Shown here: positions 8,391 to 16,876 of the stretch, piece after piece
Layout: each line of letters begins with the position of its first letter
Numbering within the stretch: position 1 is the first letter of the stretch
Source: Leifsonia sp. ZF2019
Lineage (GTDB): Bacteria; Actinomycetota; Actinomycetes; Actinomycetales; Microbacteriaceae
Assembly (NCBI RefSeq): GCF_019924635.1
Contig: NZ_CP065037.1
Coordinates: forward strand, 3,224,001 to 3,288,000
Reading direction: 5' to 3'
DNA: 64,000 nt
Position numbers and translations under genes: made by a program
The notes under the pieces: model-generated
Databases searched by the model: none
Told to the model about the DNA's origin: nothing
The model's input: the letters and a program-made list of their open reading frames with translations, nothing else

Positions 8391-9776
8391 TCAGTCCCGC
8401 TTTCGGTCGCCGCTCGTGTCTTCTTGTCCTGCGGCCTGCTGCTGCATGGCCTGCTCGACGATCCGGTCGACAGCCGCGCGCGTGTGGTCGGCGCTCGTGT
8501 CGTCGCGGCGCGCATCGGAGTCGAGGTCGGCGGTGGCGGCCTCGACGAGGGCGATCTCCTCGTCGAGCATGGGATCGCGCTTCTTCTTCCGGTCGCGTCG
8601 CTTCGACTTCTTCCCGGTCCGTAGGATCATCGCACCGATCCGCTCGGAGTTCGCTGCGAGGATCGGCCCGAGGATCGCCATGATGAGCACGTAGAGACCG
8701 GCGAACGGCTGGATGCGCTCGTCGAGGCCCGCGCTGAGCGACAGCGTCGCGAGGATGAGCGCGAACTCCCCCCGGTTCTGCAGGATCACGGTCGTGTTGA
8801 TGCCCGCCTGGGCCCCCATCCCGTTGAGGCGAGCCACGAACTGCCCGGCGAGGATGTTGAGCACGATCGTCATGGCGACGGCGATCAGCACCGGCCCCAG
8901 CACCGACGGGAACTTGGCCGGGTCGAGCTCGAGACCGAAGTTCAGGAAGAAGAAGGCCGCGAACACGTCGCGCAGCGGGATGGCGATGTGCTCGATCTTG
9001 TTGCGGTACTTGGTCGCGCCGAGGACGAGCCCGATCAGGAAGGCGCCGATCGCGTCGGTGACGCCGAGGATCTCCCCGACGCCGGCGAAGAGCACCGCAA
9101 GACCGAAGAAGAGGATCGTGAAGAGCTCGTCGTCCTTCGTCCGGAACAGCCGGGAGACGAATCTGCCGCCCCATCGCGCGAGCGTGAACATCACGACGAG
9201 GAACGTGAAGGCGATGACGAGTTTGAGGACCACGGGCCAGAAGTCGGTCTCCCCGCTCAACACGACGGAGACGATGGCGAGGTAGATCGCGATGAAGATG
9301 TCCTCGACGACGGTCACGCCGAGGATCATCGGCGTCTCGGTGTTGGGCAGTCGTCGCAGCTCGATGAGCAGTTTCGTCACGATGGCCGACGACGACGTCG
9401 CCGTGATCCCCGCGATGATCAGGGCCTCGCGGGTTCCCCAGCCGACCCAGAAGCCGAACGCGAGCCCGACGCCCATGTTGATGAGAATGTAGGAGCCGCC
9501 GGAGATGATCAGCTTGCCGAAGTTGCCGAAGAACTCGTCCTGGTCGAATTCGAGGCCCAGATTGAACAGCAGCAGGATCAGTCCGAAGACGGCGATCAGC
9601 TCGATGTAGTGGCTCTCGAAGTCGAGCGGGAACCATCCGGTGTGCGGGCTGGCCAGCAGCCCGACGATCATGTAGATGGGAATCGCGGGGAGACCCACCA
9701 GCTTGCCGAGGCGCCCGAGCACGTACGCGACGAGCAGCAGGAGGCCGAGAATGATGAGATCTTCTCCGAGATGCAT
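8391..9776 (-). CDS. CPA2-family K+(cation):proton antiporter, membrane subunit
   Basis: A 461-residue monovalent cation/proton antiporter of the KefB/KhtU type. Twelve or so transmembrane helices occupy residues 5-385; the family sequence LNLGLELDPAK (compare FNLGLEFDQDE earlier, a two-fold repeat signature) and the region GLASSGIIAT-like segment ITATSSSAIVTKLL lie in the expected places. A charged cytoplasmic tail of about 70 residues follows. No NAD-binding RCK domain is fused. The gene starts four bases after the stop of a TrkA-C domain protein, which makes a two-subunit KhtTU-like system likely. By analogy it would export K+ or similar ions under stress, but the ion is not shown by the sequence. 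Confidence 0.88.
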   Translation of the reverse strand: MHLGEDLIILGLLLLVAYVLGRLGKLVGLPAIPIYMIVGLLASPHTGWFPLDFESHYIELIAVFGLILLLFNLGLEFDQDEFFGNFGKLIISGGSYILINMGVGLAFGFWVGWGTREALIIAGITATSSSAIVTKLLIELRRLPNTETPMILGVTVVEDIFIAIYLAIVSVVLSGETDFWPVVLKLVIAFTFLVVMFTLARWGGRFVSRLFRTKDDELFTILFFGLAVLFAGVGEILGVTDAIGAFLIGLVLGATKYRNKIEHIAIPLRDVFAAFFFLNFGLELDPAKFPSVLGPVLIAVAMTIVLNILAGQFVARLNGMGAQAGINTTVILQNRGEFALILATLSLSAGLDERIQPFAGLYVLIMAILGPILAANSERIGAMILRTGKKSKRRDRKKKRDPMLDEEIALVEAATADLDSDARRDDTSADHTRAAVDRIVEQAMQQQAAGQEDTSGDRKRD

Positions 9777-9780
9777 CGGA

Positions 9781-10311
9781 TCAGCCTCCCGGCGGAGCGT
9801 CGGCGGTCACGCGGGCGGGCATCTCGCCGGTGCGGAAGAAGGCGAACGCCTTCGCCACCTTCTCCGGGGTGCCCGCGACGACGAGGGTGTCGCCGGGGAA
9901 GACCTTGAAGTCGGGCGCGGGAGCCGGGTTCGCGGAGTCCCCGCGCACGACGGCGACGACCGTGAGGCCGACGAAGCCGCGGTCACCGGGGGCGCCGAGC
10001 TGCTGGCCGGCGATGTGGTCCTCGTAGTCGACCGTGAACCAGTCGATGCTGAGGCCGGGGATCTGGTCGAGCGCGGTGAGCGACTCGGTGATCTGGGTGC
10101 CGCCGAGCAGTTCCGCCAGCGTGTGCGCCTCGTCCTCGTTGAGACGGAGCGACACCTTGGTGACGTCGGCGCCGTCCTCGTGGTCCGAGAACGTGATGAG
10201 GTCGCTGTGCCCCGAGCGGTGCGCGATGACGCCGACCTTGCCGCCATCGTCGGTCACGAAGGTGTGGAGCACCCCGACCCCGGGTAGTTTGACCCGTCGA
10301 ACGTCAACCAT
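9781..10311 (-). CDS. TrkA-C domain regulatory subunit of the cation:proton antiporter (KhtT-like)
   Basis: Cytoplasmic regulatory partner of the antiporter encoded directly downstream. The 176-residue protein has an N-terminal roughly 60-residue domain (VDVRRVKLPGVG... pattern typical of KhtT-like proteins) and a C-terminal RCK_C/TrkA-C ligand-binding domain at about 90-160 (VFPGDTLVVAGTPEKVAK). KhtT of Bacillus gates its antiporter in response to nucleotides and cation/pH; whether this homologue does so is inference. The ATG at 10311 is chosen because a much longer frame upstream is antisense or frame-shadow of glpD. The short spacing (3 bases) to the antiporter gene indicates co-translation. 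Confidence 0.86.
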   Translation of the reverse strand: MVDVRRVKLPGVGVLHTFVTDDGGKVGVIAHRSGHSDLITFSDHEDGADVTKVSLRLNEDEAHTLAELLGGTQITESLTALDQIPGLSIDWFTVDYEDHIAGQQLGAPGDRGFVGLTVVAVVRGDSANPAPAPDFKVFPGDTLVVAGTPEKVAKAFAFFRTGEMPARVTADAPPGG

Positions 10312-10409
10312 CGTCCGTCTCCGATCCGTCTGAGGCGATACCTCCAGCCTACCGGAGGCGTTCCCGGAGCACGGCCGGAGTCGCGGAGAGCGAACGCGGA
10401 GACGCGCGC

Positions 10410-10432
10410 CGCCCCCTCGGCGCGAGGGGGCG
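10410..10432 (-). terminator. probable terminator of glpD
   Basis: Perfect 9-bp stem CGCCCCCTC / GAGGGGGCG with a five-base loop, ten bases past the glpD stop codon. There is no U-tract, as is common in high-GC actinobacteria. Confidence 0.6.
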
Positions 10433-10442
10433 ACGCATCGCC

Positions 10443-12287
10443 TCAGGCTTTCGCGGTGCCGCCTCTCGCCGCACCGGGCTTCGGCGCCCGGGTGCGGGAC
10501 GGCTTGGCCGACGGCGCGGCCGCCACCGCCGCGGCCGCTGCTTTGTCGACATCCACGATGTCCGGAGCCTCGAGACGCACCCGGTCCGCCGACGCGTCGT
10601 CGGGCTGGAGCTGGCTCTCGCGCTCGGCGATGACGCGCTTGAGGTAGGTCTGCACCTCGCGCTCCTCGCGGGCGGCGTCCCAGCCGAGCACCTTCGCCAT
10701 CAGCGACGCAGCGACCGGAGCGGCGGAGACACCGCGGTCCCAGGCCTCGATCGAGATGCGGGTGCGGCGGGCGAGCACGTCCTCCAGGTGGAGGGCGCCC
10801 TCGTGCGTTGCCGCGTAGACGACCTCCGCTCCCACGTAGTCGTCCGCACCGGGGAGCGGCTCGGCGAGGGAGCGGTCCGAGCGGATGAGCGCGAGGATGT
10901 CCTCCGTCAGTGTCCCGTACCGGTTGAGGAAGTGCTCGATCCGCGCAGGGTGGAGGTCGTTCTCCGCGGCGATCCGGCCGCGGCGGTTCCAGGCCGCCTG
11001 GTAGCCCTCGGCACCCACGAGCGCGATCTCGTCGGTGGTGCTCTGCGGGATCTTGCCGTCGAGCGCGTCGACGGCGGCGTCGATCGCATCCTTCGCCATG
11101 ATGCGGTAGGTCGTCCATTTGCCGCCCGCGATGACGACGAGCCCCGGCACCGAGTGCGCCACGAGGTGCTCGCGCGACAGCTTCGACGTCTGCTCGGACT
11201 CGCCCGCGAGCAGCGGCCGGAGGCCGGCGTAGACACCCTCGACATCCTCGCGGGTCAGCGGGACGTTCAGCACCTCGTTGACGTGGGCGAGCAGGTAGTC
11301 GATGTCGGCCGCGGTCGCCGCGGGATGCGCCTTGTCGAGGTGCCAGTCGGTGTCGGTCGTGCCGATGAGCCAGTGGCGACCCCACGGGATGACGAAGAGC
11401 ACGCTCTTCTCCGTGCGCAGCAGCAGCCCCATCTTCGACTGGAAGCGGTCGCGCGGCACGACGAGGTGGATGCCTTTGGACGCGCGCACCTTGAACTGAC
11501 CGCGCTCCCCCACCATCGACTGCGTGTCATCGGTCCAGACGCCCGTCGCGTTGACGACCTGCTTGGCACGGATCTCGAACCGCTCGTCCGTCTCGAGGTC
11601 GCGCGCCTGCACGCCGACCACGCGCTCCCCCACTTTGAGGAATCCCTCGACCCGCACCCGGGGCGCGATGTGAGCGCCGTAGTGGGCGGCGGTGCGCGCG
11701 AGATTGGCGACGTAGCGGGCGTCGTCGACTTGCGCGTCGTAGTAGGTGATGCCGCCCACGAGTGCGTCGGGGGCCATGCTCGGGATCGCCTTCAGCACCT
11801 GACGGCGGCTGAGGTGACGGTGGTGCGGCACGCCCGGCGGGCGCAGACCCGTGTACGAGAAGATGTCGTACAGCATCATGCCGGCGCCGATGTAGAGGCG
11901 CTCGAACACGCGCTTGTGCAGCGGGTAGAGGAAGCGGACGGGCTTCACGAGGTGCGGCGCGATGCGCTGCAGCAGCAGGCCGCGCTCGATCAGGGCCTCC
12001 CGGACCAGACCGAAGTCGAGCTGTTCGAGGTAGCGGATGCCGCCGTGCACCAGCTTGGACGACCGGCTCGACGTGCCGGCGGCGAAATCGCGCGCCTCCA
12101 CCAGACCGACCGAGAGACCGCGGGTGACGGCGTCGACGGCGCTGCCGGTGCCGACGATGCCGCCGCCGACCACGAGGATGTCGAGCTCGGTCTCCTTCAG
12201 CGCCGCGATCGCCGCGGCGCGCTCGGCCGGGCCGAGCCGTGACGGATACGCCACAGCAGGGTCGGACGTGGATCGTGATTCAACCAT
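10443..12287 (-). CDS. glpD: glycerol-3-phosphate dehydrogenase/oxidase (FAD)
   Basis: Oxidises sn-glycerol-3-phosphate to dihydroxyacetone phosphate at the membrane, passing electrons to quinone. The 614-residue protein has a Rossmann FAD-binding motif VVGGGIVGTGSAVDAVTRGL at about 38-57, then the family signature KLVHGGIRYLEQ and, further on, GLRPLL, with a DAO_C domain at the C-terminus. An Ala/Lys/Pro-rich tail of about 35 residues (ending in RGGTAKA) extends beyond the usual length. GGGAGG lies five bases upstream of the ATG. It stands alone: no glpF or glpK is adjacent, but a glycerophosphodiesterase that yields the substrate is 8 kb away on the same strand. Confidence 0.95.
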   Translation of the reverse strand: MVESRSTSDPAVAYPSRLGPAERAAAIAALKETELDILVVGGGIVGTGSAVDAVTRGLSVGLVEARDFAAGTSSRSSKLVHGGIRYLEQLDFGLVREALIERGLLLQRIAPHLVKPVRFLYPLHKRVFERLYIGAGMMLYDIFSYTGLRPPGVPHHRHLSRRQVLKAIPSMAPDALVGGITYYDAQVDDARYVANLARTAAHYGAHIAPRVRVEGFLKVGERVVGVQARDLETDERFEIRAKQVVNATGVWTDDTQSMVGERGQFKVRASKGIHLVVPRDRFQSKMGLLLRTEKSVLFVIPWGRHWLIGTTDTDWHLDKAHPAATAADIDYLLAHVNEVLNVPLTREDVEGVYAGLRPLLAGESEQTSKLSREHLVAHSVPGLVVIAGGKWTTYRIMAKDAIDAAVDALDGKIPQSTTDEIALVGAEGYQAAWNRRGRIAAENDLHPARIEHFLNRYGTLTEDILALIRSDRSLAEPLPGADDYVGAEVVYAATHEGALHLEDVLARRTRISIEAWDRGVSAAPVAASLMAKVLGWDAAREEREVQTYLKRVIAERESQLQPDDASADRVRLEAPDIVDVDKAAAAAVAAAPSAKPSRTRAPKPGAARGGTAKA

Positions 12288-12324
12288 CGTTGCCTCCCTC
12301 TCCCGGCCGCCATCGGCCGCGGGT

Positions 12325-13443
12325 CTAGTGCGCTTGGTACGGTGCGACGACCACCTCGACGCGCTGGAACTCCTTCAGGTCCGAGTATCCCGTCGTCGCC
12401 ATGCTCCGGCGCAAGGCTCCCACCAGATTCGCAGTCCCCTCGGCGACGGGCGCCGGGCCGTACAGGATCTCCTCGAGCGGGGCGACCTGACCGACCTGCA
12501 CGCGGTTGCCGCGCGGGAGGTGGGGGTGGTGCGCCTCGGCGCCCCAGTGCCAGCCGCCGCCGGGGGCGTCGGTCGCTCGCGCCAGAGTGGAGCCGAGCAT
12601 GACCGCGTCCGCGCCGCAGGCGATGGCCTTGACGATGTCTCCGGAGCTGCCGAGGCCGCCGTCGGCGATGACGTGGACGTAGCGGCCGCCCGACTCGTCC
12701 ATGTAGTCGCGGCGCGCGCCGGCGACGTCGGCGACCGCGGTCGCCATCGGCGCGTGGATGCCGAGGGTGGAGCGCGTGGTGGAGGCCGCGCCGCCGCCGA
12801 AGCCGACCAGGACGCCCGCAGCGCCGGTGCGCATGAGGTGCAGGGCCGCCGTGTAGGTGGCCGCGCCGCCGACGATCACCGGGACGTCCAGTTCGTAGAT
12901 GAACTTCTTGAGATTGAGCGGCTCGACGCTCTTCGAGACGTGCTCGGCCGAGACGGTGGTGCCGCGGATGACGAAGAGGTCGACGCCGGCGGCGACGACG
13001 GTCTCGTAGAGGTCCTGCGTGCGCTGCGGCGAGAGAGCGCCGGCGACAGTGACACCGGCCTCGCGGATCTCCGCCAGACGCTGGGTCACCAGCTCGGGCT
13101 TGATCGGCTCCGCGTAGATCTCCTGCATGCGCGAAGTGGCCTTCGCAGGGGGCAGCTCGCGGATCTCGGCGAGCAGCGGCTCCGGATCCTCGTAGCGCGT
13201 CCAGAGACCCTCGAGGTCGAGCACGCCGAGGCCGCCGAGCTGGCCCATCATGATCGCCGTGGTGGGCGACACCACCGAGTCCATCGGGGCCGCGAGGAAC
13301 GGGATGGAGAACTGGTACGCGTCGATGCCCCAGGACACCGACACATCCTCCGGGTCGCGGGTGCGCCGGCTGGGCACCACCGCGATGTCGTCGAAGGCGT
13401 ACACGCGGCGGGCGCGCTTGGCACGCCCGATCTCAATCTCCAT
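12325..13443 (-). CDS. guaB3: GuaB3-family IMP dehydrogenase-like protein
   Basis: A member of the IMPDH/GMP reductase (GuaB) superfamily, subgroup GuaB3, common in actinobacteria beside the true GuaB. It has the TIM-barrel core (FLAAPMDSVVSP, VIVGGAATYTAALHLM, VIADGGLGSSGDIVKAIACGADAVMLGS) but no CBS domains and ends after 372 residues. Some GuaB3 proteins have been reported to act as GMP reductases; the activity here is not determinable from sequence. The catalytic cysteine loop seen in GuaB (GSICTTR) is not present in the same form. ATG at 13443 is preferred over GTG at 13449 because GGGGAGG lies five bases ahead of it. Confidence 0.9.
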   Translation of the reverse strand: MEIEIGRAKRARRVYAFDDIAVVPSRRTRDPEDVSVSWGIDAYQFSIPFLAAPMDSVVSPTTAIMMGQLGGLGVLDLEGLWTRYEDPEPLLAEIRELPPAKATSRMQEIYAEPIKPELVTQRLAEIREAGVTVAGALSPQRTQDLYETVVAAGVDLFVIRGTTVSAEHVSKSVEPLNLKKFIYELDVPVIVGGAATYTAALHLMRTGAAGVLVGFGGGAASTTRSTLGIHAPMATAVADVAGARRDYMDESGGRYVHVIADGGLGSSGDIVKAIACGADAVMLGSTLARATDAPGGGWHWGAEAHHPHLPRGNRVQVGQVAPLEEILYGPAPVAEGTANLVGALRRSMATTGYSDLKEFQRVEVVVAPYQAH

Positions 13444-13520
13444 GCTCACCTCCCCAGTCTATGGCCCACCCTCCCGCGGGCGGCCTGCCGCCTCCCCGCC
13501 GGGACTGGCAGAGTGGAGGG

Positions 13521-14666
13521 ATGAAGGTCGACGCCGAGCCCCTGGACCGCCTCCGCCAGCGCACCAGCGAGAAGTGGCGCGCCTATCCCGACGACGTGCT
13601 TCCGCTGTTCGTGGCCGAAATGGACTACCCGCTCGCCGAACCGATCGCCGCCGCCCTGCACGCCGCGGTCGACCGCTCCGACACCGGGTACGTCGGACCG
13701 CAGCGCGGCATGGAGACGGCCTTCGCCGAGCACGCGCGCGAGCGCTGGGGCTGGGCCGTCGATCAGGCGCAGGTGCGCACGTCCACCGACATCGGCGTCG
13801 TCGTCGTGGAGGCGCTCCGCCGGCTGATAGCGCCCGGCGACCCGGTGATCATCACGCCGCCGGTGTATCCGCCGTTCTTCTCGTACGTCCCGGAGGCCGG
13901 CGGCGTGGTGGAGGAGGTCCCGCTCGTCGACGACGGCAGCACCTGGTCGCTCGACCTGGCCGGCATCGAGCGCGCCTTCGCGGGCGGCGCACGCGCCCTG
14001 CTGCTGTGCAACCCGCACAACCCGCTCGGACTGGTGCACCCGCCCGAGCAGCTGCGCGTGGTGGCGGAACTGGCGGAGCGCTACGGCGCGAGCGTCGTCA
14101 GCGACGAGGTGCACGCGTCGCTCACGCATCGCGATGCGGAATTCACCCCGTTCCTCCACGTCTCCGACGCCGCACGCCGCGTCGGCATCGCCGCCCACGC
14201 CGCGAGCAAGGCCTGGAACCTGGCCGGCCTCAAGTGCGCCTTCTTCGTGACCGCGGGTGAGGAGCAGGCCGCGCTCGTCCGCGGCCTGCCCGTCGAGATC
14301 GAGGAGCGCACGAGCCTGTTCGGCCGCATCGCGGCCGAAGCCGCCTACCGCGAGGGGATGCCGTGGCTCGAGGGTGCGCTCGATGCGGTCGAGGCCAACC
14401 GCGTGCTGCTCGCCGACCTCCTCGCCTCGCACGTCCCCGAGGCGCTCTACCGGCAGCCGCACGCCAGCTATCTGGCCTGGATCGACCTGCGCGCACTCGG
14501 CTGGGGCGACGACCCGGCCCAGCGCATCCTCGCCGAGACGAAGGTCGCGCTGGGCAACGGGCCGGCGTTCGGCCGCGAAGGCCGCGGCTTCGCGCGCGTC
14601 AACCTGGCCTGCTCGCCGGAGGTGCTGACCGAGGCGGTGACACGGATCGGGCAGATGCGACACTGA
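13521..14666 (+). CDS. MalY/PatB-type PLP-dependent aminotransferase/cystathionine beta-lyase
   Basis: A fold-type I PLP enzyme of the MalY/PatB subgroup, which mostly cleave the C-S bond of cystathionine and related thioethers; the substrate is not certain. The 381 residues start FVAEMDYPLAEPI, typical of the subgroup, followed by the cofactor-binding NPHNPLG, SDEVHASLTH (Asp pairing with the PLP nitrogen), ASKAWNLAGLKCAF (the Schiff-base Lys) and a C-terminal RVNLACS that holds the carboxylate-binding Arg. GGAGGG sits just before the ATG. Its last 26 bases, coding AVTRIGQMR, recur almost exactly at 18545-18570 beyond the bacteriocin cassette. It is divergent from guaB3 by 77 bases. Confidence 0.9.
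   Translation: MKVDAEPLDRLRQRTSEKWRAYPDDVLPLFVAEMDYPLAEPIAAALHAAVDRSDTGYVGPQRGMETAFAEHARERWGWAVDQAQVRTSTDIGVVVVEALRRLIAPGDPVIITPPVYPPFFSYVPEAGGVVEEVPLVDDGSTWSLDLAGIERAFAGGARALLLCNPHNPLGLVHPPEQLRVVAELAERYGASVVSDEVHASLTHRDAEFTPFLHVSDAARRVGIAAHAASKAWNLAGLKCAFFVTAGEEQAALVRGLPVEIEERTSLFGRIAAEAAYREGMPWLEGALDAVEANRVLLADLLASHVPEALYRQPHASYLAWIDLRALGWGDDPAQRILAETKVALGNGPAFGREGRGFARVNLACSPEVLTEAVTRIGQMRH
14634..14659 (+). repeat. left direct repeat bounding the bacteriocin cassette
   Basis: The 26 bases around GGTGACACGGATCGGGC form the 3' end of the aminotransferase gene and match 18545-18570 at 25 of 26 positions, in the same orientation. Confidence 0.85.
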
Positions 14667-14696
14667 CACCGCGATACCGAAGTAAAAATATCAGAA

Positions 14697-14725
14697 TTGT
14701 TTAAATAGAGTTCTACAGCTAGCGT
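14697..14725 (+). promoter_or_regulatory. promoter of the bacteriocin operon
   Basis: TTGTTT (14697-14702) and TAGCGT (14720-14725) are separated by 17 bases, a good match to a sigma-A-type promoter. They lie in the most AT-rich patch of the neighbourhood (14675-14715), 67 bases before the precursor gene. Confidence 0.6.
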
Positions 14726-14792
14726 GTCACTGGGGCACTCATCGTCCCTCCTCGCCAGACAGAGCCGTCTGGACCACGAAAGGGAGAACGAC

Positions 14793-15092
14793 ATGCGACT
14801 GAAGAAATCACTCATCGCGACCGCGCTGGCCGCTGGAGCCTTGACCGGGGGCTCCCTGCTCTCGGCGGCTCCCGCCAATGCGTACGTCAGCTACCCGGAG
14901 GGAGGTACCTGGGACTACGGCAACTCGGGTTCGACGTGGTCGCACTACCACCACCCGAGCAAGGTTCACCGTTCGACGGCGTGCAACTCATACACCTGTT
15001 TGCGGTCTGCGGACGCGGGGCGCGGCTCGTGGTCACGGGCCACCGTCGCGTGGACCGTGACCGGAAACACTTGGTACTACTACAACTACTGA
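14793..15092 (+). CDS. lactococcin 972-family bacteriocin precursor
   Basis: A 99-residue secreted peptide of the lactococcin 972 family. Lactococcin 972 itself binds lipid II and blocks septum formation in lactococci; the target here is inferred only. A Sec signal peptide (residues 1-30, basic MRLKKS then a hydrophobic core, cleavage after AAPANA) leaves a mature peptide of about 69 residues with the family start YPEGGTWDYG, aromatic-rich WSHYHH, a central C64/C69 pair, and the family end VAWTVTGNTWYYYNY. The two cysteines could form a small disulphide loop; the prototype, as I recall it, lacks cysteines. AAAGGGAG precedes the ATG. Four genes for a lipoprotein and an ABC exporter follow on the same strand. 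Confidence 0.88.
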   Translation: MRLKKSLIATALAAGALTGGSLLSAAPANAYVSYPEGGTWDYGNSGSTWSHYHHPSKVHRSTACNSYTCLRSADAGRGSWSRATVAWTVTGNTWYYYNY

Positions 15093-15185
15093 GCGGGCAC
15101 GGGGTGGTGGGTCGTCGCGGATCCGCCACCCCTCGCGCCGCTCGAGAAGCCGACTGCTGCTGCACGATCGACCACCGGTGAACAC

Positions 15186-15824
15186 ATGACCTCCACGACA
15201 CGTTCCACATCGCTCCTCGGGGCCGCCTTCCTCACCGTCGCGCTCAGCCTGTCCGGCTGTTCGCAGCCGCCCCCATCTGCACCACCCGCCTCCGGGCACG
15301 GCGGATCGGCCGGTCAGGATCTCGCGGGACCGTGGTCGGACGAGTTCGCCTCCGTATCCCGTCGAGCGACGACCGACTTCGAGCGCACGGCCCTGGCGGA
15401 CGGCCGAATCTCCGACGCCGAATTCGCCGAGATGGAGAATCGCTTCACGACGTGTCTCACCGAACGCAACGTGACGTTCGGCGGCTTCAAGCCCGGAGGC
15501 GGCTACGAGTTCCGGCCCGGCGCGGCCATGTCCACGGAGAAGGCCAACACGATCGCAGATGACTGCTCTGCGAGCTCCGGCCTGAACACGATCGGCTACC
15601 TGTACTTCGCGATGCAACGGAATCCGCAGAACCTCGACGAAGCGCGACTCATGGCAGCGTGCCTGGTCGAGAAGAAGGCCGTGCCCGCCGGATACTCGGC
15701 CGCGGACTACGATTGCGACTCGCCTGACCTGACCTATCCGTTCATCAGCGATTCGGCGGGTGATCACGCGCTGGACGAGTGCAGCGCAGATCCGCTCGGA
15801 ATCCTCGGCACGGGAGACGAATGA
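15186..15824 (+). CDS. lipoprotein of unknown function, bacteriocin cassette
   Basis: A 212-residue predicted lipoprotein: hydrophobic signal peptide (about 9-22) ending in the lipobox LSGC with the lipidated Cys at residue 25, then a Pro/Gly/Ser-rich linker and a globular domain. That domain has regularly placed cysteines (about 106, 132, 166, 181, 202), of which four may pair. No known domain is recognised. It begins 93 bases after the bacteriocin gene and overlaps the next gene by four bases (ATGA), so it is part of the cassette. A surface-anchored immunity or chaperone role is plausible from position alone. Small lipoproteins next to ABC exporters often protect bacteriocin producers, which is analogy and not evidence for this one. 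Confidence 0.75.
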   Translation: MTSTTRSTSLLGAAFLTVALSLSGCSQPPPSAPPASGHGGSAGQDLAGPWSDEFASVSRRATTDFERTALADGRISDAEFAEMENRFTTCLTERNVTFGGFKPGGGYEFRPGAAMSTEKANTIADDCSASSGLNTIGYLYFAMQRNPQNLDEARLMAACLVEKKAVPAGYSAADYDCDSPDLTYPFISDSAGDHALDECSADPLGILGTGDE

Positions 15825-16876
15825 GCCGACGTCTGCTCTCGAGGATCACTCTGCTGTCCGTGATCGGGATCGTGCTCTTCGCGGGGGGAGCGTGCGCGGC
15901 GTGGCTCTGGTTCTCCCCGGCCGTTCCCGCTTCTCTCGCCGGACCGTCGGCGGCAGCCGAAGCTCCCATCGCCTACCGCGATTTCACGGATCCCCGCACG
16001 GTTTCGCTCGCTTTCACTTCTCACCCCGAGAGCCCGCTGGTGTCGGAAGCGTCGGGACGGCTCACGGCGTCGTCATGCTCCCCCGGAACGACCGTCGAGT
16101 CCGGTCTCCCTTTCGCGTCGATGAACGGCGAGCCCCTGATCGCTCTGGCGACCAGCGCGCCGTTGTGGAGGGACCTCGCAGCAGGCGACAGAGGCGACGA
16201 CGTGCGCTCGCTTCAAGCCGAACTCACCAGGCTCGGTTTTCCTGTGACGAACGACGGCGCGGTCGGGACGCAGACCCTCGCGGCGGTCGCGAAACTCTTC
16301 GCCCGAGCGGGTGACGATGCCCTCCCGGCGACGACGATCTCCACCGCCCGATTCGTCTGGCTTCCGACCCCCGCGACGACGATCCTGGCCTGCGACGCCC
16401 ACGTCGGTGAGTCGTTGGGAGTAGGCGGAACGCTCGCGACGGCGGTCGGCGGACTCGCCTCGGTCTCCATCGTCCCGTTGCCTCGAGACCTCGTCGACGG
16501 CGCACGGACTCTCACGGTCGATGAGGTGACCGTCCCGGTCGACCGCGCGGGGGACGTCACGGCCACCGAAGCCTTGTCGGCACTGGCCGGCACTCCGTCA
16601 TACGCGTCCGCCACAGCCTCTTCGCGCGAGACGGGGTCCGCCAGCGAGGCGATCTCCGGTCAGCTCGCGCTGGAGGCTCCTGTAGAAATCGCCACGGTCC
16701 CGCCGACCGCTGTCCATTCGGTACGAGGGAACAGTGGATGCCTCTCCTCGCGCGGGACGGGATATCCGGTGACGATCGTCGGCTCCCAGCTCGGTCAGAC
16801 GTTCGTGCGGTTCGCGGGGGAAGCACGCCCGACCTCAGCCGACCTCTCACCGACGGGCGACTCCGCGTGCTCGTGA
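15821..16876 (+). CDS. membrane-anchored adaptor protein with peptidoglycan-binding domain
   Basis: A 351-residue extracytoplasmic protein with an N-terminal signal anchor (hydrophobic residues about 9-31) and a peptidoglycan-binding type 1 domain at about 113-165 (LAAGDRGDDVRSLQAELTRLGF then NDGAVGTQTLAAV, the repeat-like signature of the fold). The rest is beta-rich and resembles the membrane-fusion/adaptor subunits that partner MacB-type ABC systems in actinobacteria. It overlaps the lipoprotein gene upstream (ATGA) and the ATPase gene downstream (GTGA). The likely role is to link the ABC permease to the cell wall, either for bacteriocin release or for immunity. The domain is clear; the function is inference. 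Confidence 0.78.
   Translation: MSRRLLSRITLLSVIGIVLFAGGACAAWLWFSPAVPASLAGPSAAAEAPIAYRDFTDPRTVSLAFTSHPESPLVSEASGRLTASSCSPGTTVESGLPFASMNGEPLIALATSAPLWRDLAAGDRGDDVRSLQAELTRLGFPVTNDGAVGTQTLAAVAKLFARAGDDALPATTISTARFVWLPTPATTILACDAHVGESLGVGGTLATAVGGLASVSIVPLPRDLVDGARTLTVDEVTVPVDRAGDVTATEALSALAGTPSYASATASSRETGSASEAISGQLALEAPVEIATVPPTAVHSVRGNSGCLSSRGTGYPVTIVGSQLGQTFVRFAGEARPTSADLSPTGDSACS

Noticed and set aside
10788..12242. 484-codon plus-strand frame
   Set aside because: Antisense shadow of glpD, produced by the high GC content; rich in Arg, Asp and Val with no motif.
14878..15181. Other small frames over the bacteriocin gene
   Set aside because: They lack signal peptides and ribosome binding sites, while the frame from 14793 has both and a family match.
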